Shown here piece by piece: positions 12,775 through 22,158 of a stretch of DNA of 64,000 bases. Both the position numbers and the translations under genes were made by a program. How positions within the stretch are numbered: the first letter of the stretch is position 1; each line of letters starts with the position of its first letter. Source of the stretch: Aspergillus flavus (lineage: Eukaryota; Ascomycota; Eurotiomycetes; Eurotiales; Aspergillaceae); assembly GCF_009017415.1 (NCBI RefSeq), contig NC_092410.1, forward strand, positions 2,232,001-2,296,000, read 5' to 3'. The notes beneath the pieces were generated by a model. That model saw only the letters and a program-made list of their open reading frames with translations, was not told the DNA's origin and did no database searches.

Positions 12775-13613
12775 CGGTGGAATGCGACCGGGTCATACAA
12801 ATGAACAGTAATTATTCATACTAGAAGTAACAATAATGGCAACAAAAGTGAATCAAGAGCCACTACACAGGATCTAGCGGCCTTCCGATCAAGGTCAAAT
12901 AAAAACCCATTGGATGCGAATGTAGGTTATACTTACCCTATACTCTGATAAGCTTGAAACGCGTATTGAGTCGCGTGAATGACCCGAATTGGGTTTTCGT
13001 GATAGCTTACTCTGCGTAATATGGATCGTGTACTCCGTACTCCGTACACTGTGTTGTATCCATTAAAGTGGGGGTCAGCAAGACCTCGATACGGAGCAAT
13101 TACAGGAGACGGTAATTTGAGAGTCAGTAATTCCATCTGCCAATGCCGAGCTCTCACCGCCTTAAGGCCTGTAGGTACAGAAGTACTTACTCCGTACATC
13201 AAATGATCAATACACGATATTCTACAAGCATACTCCAAGTTCCATATCCCCTAGAACAACTTACTAAACACTAGTCAGTGAGTGGTCATCTTCCATAGAT
13301 ATACTGGGTACCTAGTAAGATGCTTTGGTGACGTCTCGGGTTGTTTAGGGAATGTCTTAGAGAAGATGCTTGACGAAGGTACTATATCTATACTCCGTAG
13401 CTCATCAGGGGCGGAGAGCGAGTAAAAAAAGTGGAAGAATCTTTGTACAGTACATCGAAATATTCATATCACTTTAAATTTTCCTCTTTTATGATTCGCT
13501 TCACGGGCTATTGACATAATGAGCAGTGAAACAAAACCACATATTGAAGTATAGACGCTATGATCAATAATAGTTGACTGAGTCGTTTATAAGAAAGAGC
13601 TGCTGAATTACAA
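12775..13613. other. intergenic with a cluster of TACTCCGTAC motifs
   Basis: No gene is seen. TACTCCGTAC-type motifs occur at 13031-13047 (two overlapping copies), 13188-13197 and 13391-13399. The segment is the SMC6 promoter side and the DUG1 3' flank. Confidence 0.5.
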
Positions 13614-15343
13614 CTATGCCGCCACCATGGGCTCTTCTGCAACATAGTGGAGATAAGCACCAAGCAATTTTACCCCCTCGATGTAGTTCCTCTTATCAAG
13701 CTTCTCGTTGATAGAATGGGCAGCATCAGTTGAGCTACCCATCGGCAAAAGCAAAACGTTCTTGCCTGTCGCTTGCTCGAAGCTCAGGGTGACAGGAATG
13801 CTGTTTGCGTTAGCTTTAGTCATGGTGTAGCCTCGAGAACTTGCTAGAAAACATACCTGCCACCTTCACGTGTCATATCTGGCTCAACACCAAATACCTG
13901 CTTCACCGCCTTGCCTGCGGCAGTGAAGTTCCAGTGTTTTGGACTAGCAACCCACCATTTTCCATCATGCTGCAGCCACACATCCAAAGTATTTTTGCTG
14001 TTCAGCTTCGCAAATTCTGCCTTTATGTAATCAAAGACGAGTTTATTCACATCTTCGCTTTCCATGTTGGGAACAGTCCGAATCGAGAATTTACCAATGA
14101 CCTTCGCCGGTATAACTGTTTTGGCGCCAGGCGCCGAATATGCGCCTTCGATGCCATGAAGGGACAAAGATGGATACCTCCATCTAGCCATGAGCGTTCT
14201 TTCTTTCGTTGGGTGAATGCTGGTTTTGCTTCCCAGGGATTGATGGAGGTCGTCCATTGTGTAGCTGATATTGGGATAGAGGGCTTTTTCTTCCTCTGTC
14301 AATGGCTCAACAAGGTCCATGATGCCGGGTATCAAGATGTTGCCATGAGTATCGACAAGTTTAGACATCACATGGACCAAATCTGTCATAGGCTCATGGG
14401 CAGACCCACCGAAAACTCCGCTATGAAGATCCTGAGCGGGCCCTGTGACACCGACAGAGTAATAGTTGCAGCCTCGCAGGCCATAGGTAAGGCAGGGTTT
14501 CTCTGTTCCAAGCCAATAATTATCTGATATGCAGACGGCATCCGCATCCTTGAAAAAGCCTTTGCTCTCAGCTTGAATAAATTCCTCCAACCCTTCCGAG
14601 CCATACTCCTCCATGCCCTCAAAGCAGCAAAGAAGGTTGACTGGCAGCTCAACACCAGCTTTCCTGTGGGCTTCGATCACGTTCAACCATCCCAAGACGG
14701 GACCTTTGTCGTCTGTACTTCCACGGCCGTACATCCTTCCTTGGTTGTCAACCGTCAATTGAAAAGGCTCGGTGGCCCATCCGTCTTCCTTCAATGCTGG
14801 CTGGACATCATAATGGCCGTAAACCAGTATGGTTCGCTTGTTTTTATCATTGCCATACCGAGCGATGACAACTGGGGGTAGGTCAAGGTGTTCCTTCCCA
14901 GGTTGTTTTCCCAGCGGCCTTTGATGCACCTCAGCGCCAAGAGCCTCCAACTCCGAGGCCAGAAACTGAGCCATCTTTATAAGGAAAGGTTATGGGTCAA
15001 TTCCATTCATAAGGGGTAATAGAGCCTCACGTACTCTGAAAACGTCTTTTCTGTTCTCATCCTGTGCAGAAACAGAAGGGATCGCAACAGCCTTTCGCAG
15101 ACCTTGAGTTCTGTCAGCGTGCTGTATGTGTAGATAGAAAAAGGTAGCACTCGACTTACGCTCGATGAAAGATTCGGCAAGGCCGTCAACCCTAGACAGA
15201 TGAGGCACCAGGCCTTTAACTTATGTCCATTCTTTGGGGACTGAAGAAGGATGATAATGGAGAAAGAGAGAGAGACAACAAAACAATAGAGAATCAACGA
15301 AGGAAACTTACTGTTTGAAAAATGGTTCAAGCTGTGGTGCCAT
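13614..15343 (-). CDS. DUG1: Cys-Gly metallodipeptidase (M20 family, Dug1/CNDP type)
   Basis: Zinc/manganese M20 dipeptidase that cleaves Cys-Gly in glutathione turnover. Five exons: 15312-15343, 15160-15191, 15035-15102, 13857-14974 and 13614-13800, giving 478 aa, close to yeast Dug1. Metal ligands and neighbouring residues are in [31 protein letters not shown] and CISDNYWLG. The dimerisation-domain loop [13 protein letters not shown] and the C-terminal [13 protein letters not shown] histidine are also present. All joins are in frame. The start at 15343 gives the [10 protein letters not shown]-terminus of the cytosolic enzyme. The same frame stays open upstream to an ATG at 15538 (separate entry). 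Confidence 0.94.
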
Positions 15344-15538
15344 TTTTTTATCACTGATATGTCCGTAAAAAGAGCGGCGACAGGATAAGTAAGGCGTCCC
15401 TAAGAATGGGAGATATGGTGTCCAATATTTTTTAGTGGAAACCGAGGAAGATAAACTAGGCTTATATTCCCTCAGTGACGTTGCGACGCGACGGAGGAGG
15501 GGCATTTGGGTGCGTGCGGAAGAAAATCGAAGTGACAC
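15344..15538 (-). other. in-frame N-terminal extension of DUG1, possible mitochondrial presequence
   Basis: The DUG1 frame continues upstream of its usual start for 65 codons to an ATG at 15538. The extension is rich in Arg, Ser and Leu, has almost no acidic residues, and contains MPLLRRVATSLREY and SCRRSFYGHIS. It resembles a mitochondrial targeting peptide. Translation from 15538 would give a longer isoform; a transcript starting between the two ATGs would give the cytosolic form. Chance openness of a 195-nt frame is possible. Confidence 0.45.
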
Positions 15539-15657
15539 GATTTGCTGGTTGGGAGGGGACGTTTACCTAACAATTTAATAATTGAAGCGCTAAAAGGCAC
15601 CACGCGACCTCTATGCCGCAGATAAGCGACGCTGTACTATCTCGTATCACTAGTAGA

Positions 15658-15673
15658 TACGGAGTACTCCGTA
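15658..15673. repeat. 16-bp perfect palindrome TACGGAGTACTCCGTA
   Basis: Perfect inverted repeat between the DUG1 promoter and MRPL20. The same 16 bases occur at 56142-56157, and half-sites occur through most spacers of the window. Confidence 0.8.
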
Positions 15674-15898
15674 CCTAAGGAAGAATTATTGGAACCCGAT
15701 GAGGTTGTAACATAGTGGATACAATATGGAATCCAATACAGTAACGCTAGAGCTAGAATACAAGTTTTGATACAGCATATGTGAGCTTCCCATAGGCCAT
15801 GGACAAGAGATACAGCAAGCGTCGAATCAATTTGACTCTCCGAGCAACCAAAGCAAGATCAACTGGCTAGAGCTAGATCAAGATGGAACGCTCCTCCC

Positions 15899-16501
15899 TC
15901 ATTCATCTCTTCCCCAGGATTCTTTTCGCAATTGTCGGTCTTCTCTGGCCATCCGACGTTTTGTACCCCATCTTGATTGTACCGCTTCCAAGACTTGTTT
16001 CTGTATTTCTTTCTTTTGTGGGCCAGCTTCACATACCATAGCAATGAACATTGGAGAGCAGTCAAAGCGCTTAGCCAGTTTCCAACGGCTCCAAGTCATC
16101 GGGTCGCTTAATCGCAGTCTGCGGATCTCCTCTATGTCTGAAGGATTCAAATGATATCTCTTCTCCACGGATGTTTTGAAAACAGAGGGTAGTTGAGCAG
16201 AATTTCCATTGTTCATGGAAGCGCCACGAAGGGTTCTCCGAACATCATCGAGAGGGAGGAATTTCGTGGGTGTATGGTATACCGAGGGGGCGCTCGAAGG
16301 CGGGTTGTGAATGATTTGATCATGAAATTGGGTGGACGAAACACCAAACGACGCATCTGGTTTGACACGTAGGCGTTGTTTCGTCCGCCTATACGAGGAT
16401 TGATGCCGGCGTGTTTGCAAAGTGATCGACGGACACGAAGACGGAACAAATGACGGCAGGGCTAGAAACGGCCGTTTGGGGGCAGTAAGACAAGTTGCCA
16501 T
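15899..16501 (-). CDS. MRPL20: mitochondrial large-subunit ribosomal protein (Mrpl20/mL58 family)
   Basis: Intronless, 200 aa. The N-terminus is basic and hydroxylated with few acidic residues and a QTRRHQSSYRRTKQR stretch, as expected for a mitochondrial presequence. The C-terminal half carries the family block RYHLNPSDIEEIRRLRLSDP followed by MTWSRWKLAKRFDCSPMFI, a helix-turn-helix-like segment found in fungal Mrpl20, and ends in a basic tail. The ATG at 16501 is the only one that gives the full presequence. The protein is a fungal mitoribosome component. The call is by motif memory, so I hold it a little below the enzymes. Confidence 0.85.
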   Translation of the reverse strand: MATCLTAPKRPFLALPSFVPSSCPSITLQTRRHQSSYRRTKQRLRVKPDASFGVSSTQFHDQIIHNPPSSAPSVYHTPTKFLPLDDVRRTLRGASMNNGNSAQLPSVFKTSVEKRYHLNPSDIEEIRRLRLSDPMTWSRWKLAKRFDCSPMFIAMVCEAGPQKKEIQKQVLEAVQSRWGTKRRMAREDRQLRKESWGRDE

Positions 16502-18808
16502 TTTCTTTTCACTTCCTATCTAGGACTTCGGATTTGTTGAAGTTATGCTAAAAGAGCCCTAGATCACCGGTGTCGGTTGATTTCAATCCAGGATAAACTG
16601 GAACCACGGAGAACGAGTGTTAGCAACTAAGTTTTAGATGAAGAACGTCATGGGTGAGCATAATAGGTGGAATTGCCTGAGAACATACTGTCGCTAGTTA
16701 AATCTATAGCATTAGTTTCTAGTCGCGTTGAAGCCAGGTTCGGACGGCCTTCCCAAGGGATAAACACTTTTGGAGATTCGAACATTAACTTTTTCCTCTA
16801 AGCAGTAAGTCCCGTGACGAGGGTTGATCTGGATTAGTATAGCCTAGCCTAATTGAGTAGTAACTTACGAGATGGATATTCATGTAGCGTAATTACGAGA
16901 CGTTTCAGTCAGGTACTCTACCACTGCTAAAGCCAATAACACAAGGCAATGAAGTATGTCTGGAGTACATCAACATAGTTGTTTGTATTATACTGTACTC
17001 CGTACGTCCCATGAAAATATTACCGGGGAGTATGTACTGTATGTACTGGCAGCAAGGAGTACATATGCATAAAGTCCGACCTAGGTATCAATATACCGTG
17101 TATATATAGAGTATATAAGTTGTACTCCATATATGACCAGAAATAAAGTTCATTCTCAAGGTGGTGTCATTAGAAAGCCTTTGACTTGACATAAGGCGAC
17201 GAACCCAATGTACGCAGGGGCGTCTGTTGGCGTCTTGATTGGAATTCAAGTAACTTTGATTCTAGGCCAGTTCATTGAGGCTATCTTTTGGGTCATCATT
17301 GAATTAAACCCCAACGTGAACATCAGGTGAATAATTATTAGGTATCTAGTCGAATCATCTTCTTTCTTGTAATAGGCTCTACATGGCTCAGCTATTGTTA
17401 TAGACTATTAGTAAACGATAACTTCAGATATACCTTTACTACTCACACCAATTATCTTTTTTACTCCTTCCCTAAAACATATATATATATATTGGAATGG
17501 CTCCCCTCGGTTGCTTAATTCTCAGAGCATACCCCAGTAACTCCACAACCTGCTTTTCTAACAGGTAGCCAGGATGTGTCGTTGTGCGTGTGCGTGGAGC
17601 CGTATAGACAGATCATGGGAGTCCATTCTAACAATTAATGCAATGCAAAGAGGACTTGCAGAATCCTCTCAATCAGCTACTAAGGTATTCACGCTGTTCG
17701 GATGTCTTAATGCTTACTTCGGCAAATCCGTGAGTGAACTTTATGGCTTCGGACCATGGATGTTTCGCGTACGAGATCCGAAAAACTAACAAGCCAGTTT
17801 GATAGCCATATCATCGACCGTGAGCTAATCTAGGATGAGTTACTCTGAATTTCAAACGAGGAAAGAAGTACAAACCGACATAGGCTCTATGCAGCTGTGT
17901 TGGAACCGCAGGCGTATAATAACGGATGATGCAGGTCAAGTACTGGTAGTCGCCTTTGACTCTCCAGTGACTCCCGCTGTTGCTTTTGTCGACGGGAAAC
18001 TTTGAATTATGTAGGCTGCAATGTGAACAAGCAGCTTTTAGAAAAATCGAAGCTACCAAATATCAATCTCGGCGGTGGGTTCAACTTAGAAACATTGTGA
18101 TAGCTGCCCGCGGAAACTGGTAATAAGAAATCGGTTGCGTAAGATAGTCCAGGTATCAATCAAGTGTGGTCGATGACATTGGTTGTAAAGATAGGATCTT
18201 TACGTAGTGTCATTATACTGGGCTTTACGGTCCTAAATACTCTCTCTATGTATATTATACATATATAACGAAGGGGGTTAGCTATCTATCTATTTAACTA
18301 CCTATACGCAGAACGATCTCCTCGCGTAGCGTTCAGGGATCAAGACCTAACGTCAACCTACTTAATATATCGATTTCTCGCAGATAGCTTCATTATCACT
18401 AGATCAGGTCCATTGTCCTTCTCACGCTAGTTGCCCAATCAACCCAAGATAGTTTTATGTACATTGACCTCGTGGGGACTATGTGAAGTGTAGGTGTTCC
18501 TCCTTAAACCAGGCAAAATGAAACATGGATAAACGTACGCAAAGAGGGTTTAAGATGCAGTCCCAGTGGATTGACTATTATCTACTAGCATGCTAGGAAT
18601 GATGCTAGTAAACGTCTTTCAAACATGACGTCCTTGTCCTGGCTGCGAACTCAGTGCCTTAGGCATTGCATGTTTCCATTTCGGTCGAAAGTGACAGGAC
18701 CACTGACCCCCTTTCTCATTGGATTTACCTGAAGCATTATTCATGCCTTACCGAGAGCTTAGTAATTGCAGCTTGGAAGGATACTGGTAGTGAGTTATTG
18801 CCCCCTCT
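16502..18808. other. 2.3-kb AT-rich gene-poor region
   Basis: No convincing gene. It contains AT-rich runs (17480-17492 ATAT repeats, 18245-18270), one TACTCCGTAC motif (16996-17005) and a 19-bp inverted repeat GTAAAGAT-AGG-ATCTTTAC at 18185-18203. The stretch 18200-18400 has the TA-rich look of a decayed transposon or solo LTR, but I found no matching second copy or target duplication. A 71-codon open frame at 17574-17789 has no recognisable features. Confidence 0.4.
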
Positions 18809-20951
18809 CTACGTCTTGACCTTTGCCACGGCCTCCAATGCCCGCTGAAACCGATAGCGGAGATCAGACACATCCTCCAAGCCAACGCTTATCCTTACTA
18901 GGTCAAATTCTACACCAAAAGAGCTTGCCTAGGTAGGAGTATTAGAGATGGACGGGGAGACAATAGGGAGGAGAACTGAAAGAATGACATCGACATACCC
19001 AACCTAACTCACCGTAGTGGGCTAATAAAGTGTAGGGAGAACTGAGTTTTCAGGTTAACACAATTTCCTCCAGGCTGAAGAATTCGTGCGCTACTACTAA
19101 CCTCAAAGTAAAATTGGTACCGAGACTGGGGCCCTTGAGGACTTCCAGGTGATCAAAGAAAGCAACAGCTTGGGCGGTTGAGTAGAAAGTAACTGAGAAA
19201 AGACCCCCATAGCCACCGTTGGAGTGGCGAAAGGCTTCGTATAAGGGTCTTGAAGGGTTGCATTTGGGGTAGAAGACGTTTTTCACTATATCCCAAGTCA
19301 GACGCATGCTATTAAAACTGGAAAGATGGAAGAACACATACCAAGTGATGAGCCCTTCAACATTTCTGTAATCTCTTCGGTGGTGCTATTGATCTTCTCG
19401 ATCCTTGACACAAAATCACGGCTATTCCTCTCCAAGAAAATTGCGTCTTCAGCCCAAAGATTATCCTCATAGTCGCGGGCAAAAGTGTCTTTGAGAGATG
19501 AATAGTAGCGTCCATGTGGATTGAGCACAGCACTACCCCCCATGACATTACTGTCTCCGCTGAAGATCTTTGTTAGACTGCTGACCACAATATCGGCATA
19601 TGGCAGCACATTGATGTTGAGGAAATTCCCCACGGTCTCGTCCACAACCACTGCAAAATCGTATTTATCTGAGAGAGAACGGATGCGTTTGAGATCTGGG
19701 GACTTCAGCAATGGATTGCCAGGGAACTCGGTGAAGACTGCGAGGAATTTTTCCCCAGAGTCTAACCGCGCCTCTAAGTCGTCTATGTCCTCGGACGAGC
19801 CATTTCCATAGAATAAACAACCGGGCCCCCATTTCTCAAGAGTTTTCAGCGTGTCAATGTAAGGAAAACCAAAACATATGCTTTTCATGGCTCCCCTAGC
19901 GGCTAACAACATCTGATGGGAGTTGAAAATCGAGCTCATACCAGTGGGGAAAAGGAACACATCAGATTCTGTTAACCCTGCTACTCTTCCCTCCCCAGAC
20001 GTCTTTTTGAGGGCCTCAATCAATTCCACATCCGCTTTTAGGACACCTGCTATACGTCTGCGCACAGCTCTTTTTGCTTGGTCTGCTAGGGAGGTGTTCA
20101 AATTCCGGCCAAAACGCTCCTCGATAAATTGGATATGTTCTCGCCCATCCCGTACACCGTCCGTGACCATCGGCGAGTCTGTCGGTGAGGGATGTATCCC
20201 ACCTGCCCGAAAAGAACCATTTACCGTGTCTTTTCCCTGGTATCTTCGCGGACCTTTACATATCCGCTGGGCTACAGTTTCTGTCATAGTGGATTGCTTT
20301 TCCACAAGGAACCCGTCCCTCAATGCACTGTGACAAAATTCACCTCGACGGCTTGATACACCGTTGCCCGTATGCTGCCATACTTGCTTCGCGATTGATC
20401 CAAGTTCTTTTGGATATATCACACTTGACAAAAACGAAGTGACGTTTGCTGACTCGGCTTTTGTACGTGGAGAAGGGACAAAATCTACAACCCGCACGCT
20501 ATGCGAGTCGTCTGCAGATGATTTTGACAAGATAAATGAACGACAAATATGCGCAGTTTTGGCGGAAGGAAACAACATGGCAGACTCTGTGTTGGGATTT
20601 CCGTAGCATTGCACGATCTCTTTCGCAAGTTCTTGAATCGTCGGGTGCACGAAGAATCGAGGATAACCGCATTGCATCTTACTCATAACCCACGGCTCTC
20701 CTTCTTCATAACCGACATTTGCTTTCCATGTTGGAAGCGATACACTGACTGCCTTTGCTTCTATCAGTCATATGAGACATTTTGTGCGTAGGTCTAGGCA
20801 TCGTGGAAGGGTTATTTCATTCATGAATACTCATGATGGAGTACTTGACTTTTAAGAACGGCAGAGGCTAGCCGGGGTAGGGGAAAGGCCGCGGGGTCAA
20901 ACATACATGGTCAGTATTAGGAGGTACAGGGCCCCCGATGTCCTGAAGCAT
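18809..20951 (-). CDS. STR2: cystathionine gamma-synthase
   Basis: PLP enzyme of the Cys/Met metabolism family that joins cysteine to an activated homoserine in transsulfuration. Five exons: 20907-20951, 19342-20752, 19102-19285, 18999-19041 and 18809-18928, giving 600 aa. The N-terminal VSVSLPTWKANVGYEEGEP and a YPRFFVHP block are typical of the long fungal enzyme. The PLP lysine is in SSLTKIFSGDSNVMGG, preceded by the VVVDETVGNFLN strand. The C-terminus reads GVEFDLVRISVGLEDVSDL. The first exon (15 codons) is joined by the PPNTDH-AVSVSLP continuity through a 154-bp intron; its exact acceptor is the least certain splice. Fungal relatives are 550-600 aa. Symbol given after the yeast gene. Confidence 0.92.
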
Positions 20952-22158
20952 TATGAGCGCGGAGATTGATCGAAGATTTAAGGGGTAAAAAGTCTTTCTC
21001 AGACGATTAAGGCCACTGTGACGAGAAGGAAACAACGGGACGATATGAGAAACAGATGTCAGGAATGTTTCATGGCCACGGAAGCCTTCTGGTATGAATC
21101 ACTACTACTAGTAGGTACCCACCCCACGAGCGACTTCGGCGATGTCTAAAAGAAGCTGGCCAATGATATCCCTTTCTGATGGACCATCTCTTGTCCTCTA
21201 GAGAACTGGTTGATTTCTCGTAGGAGAAGCTCACCGCCTGAATAGTACAATTTTACAAATATAGATAGTTACATATAAGAGATACCAACCTAAGTACCTG
21301 GTTATACTTTTTATTCAAGCTTTCAATTTTTAGTATTAGTATATACTAGTAATAAGGATTTAACACAAACATTCAGGGATGTCTATAGTAACCTAAGGCA
21401 TACAAGTTGATATACCGAAAATAGGATAGAAATACCTGTACTCCGTACTGGAGAGCGGTACATCCTCATATGTTCACTGGTATCTCTGTATTAGTACACC
21501 TACCTTGATATTTGATAAATAAAATGCACTAGTGTAAGTTTGAAAATGCCATACCTGCTGCAGAGTTAGTAATAAATATGATTAGTTTAAAGCTGTAAGA
21601 TGCTGACCTAAAGCAAATGTTGTTTAGCCTTAAGCATCAAAATTATCTTTCAAATTTACATTAGCGTACATACGCAAAAATAGAGGGGTGTGTTCCGTAA
21701 CACCCGCCTACCGCCCGCCTATATAGGTTTTTTTACCAGTAGAATGGAATCTCTCTATATCCTATTATCTGTTCAAATGCCTACTTTTTATACAATATTT
21801 TTTACTATAGAAAATATATTTTAGGTGGTAACATTGATACATGAGCCACTATTGCGAGATGTTCCAAATTTCAATTACCCCAACTGTATGGTGATTAAGT
21901 TTCATATCACATGATCATGTATCGGAGCTCGATGCGTATTGTACCTTGCCGTTATCATTCCAGGGAAAAAAAAAAGGAAAAGAAAAAGAGAAAAAAAAAA
22001 AGAACTAAAACTTACACACTATATCACAGACACTCAGTTAGTTTCGCTTTCTTTATCCGCAAACACTGGAAGCATATCCTCTTCCTTCTTCTTTTCCTCC
22101 CCCTCTCTAGATAGTCCGCTTTATATCGTTCACACATTCCCATTTTGTATCTTTCAGC
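20952..22158. other. divergent promoter region with MITE copy 2
   Basis: Separates the cystathionine gamma-synthase gene and UTP22, which point away from each other. It holds the second MITE copy (21509-21682), a TACTCCGTAC motif at 21439-21448, and beside the MITE a segment with repeated CCGCC units (about 21698-21722). A purine-rich run lies at 21962-22008, just upstream of UTP22. Confidence 0.5.
21509..21682. mobile_element. MITE-like element, copy 2
   Basis: About 174 bp matching 144-319 along its whole length, in the same orientation. The ends are shared and the subterminal inverted repeats are still readable. Most differences are G to A or C to T relative to copy 1, for example TTGGTTTGAA versus TTAGTTTAAA, which fits repeat-induced point mutation. 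No coding capacity. Confidence 0.7.

Noticed and set aside
17574..17789. 71-codon + strand ORF
   Set aside because: No family features, no clear splice partners, in AT-rich spacer; indistinguishable from a chance frame.
18100..18450. Solo LTR of a retrotransposon
   Set aside because: The TA-rich text is suggestive, but I could not define TG...CA ends, a target duplication, or a second copy in this window.
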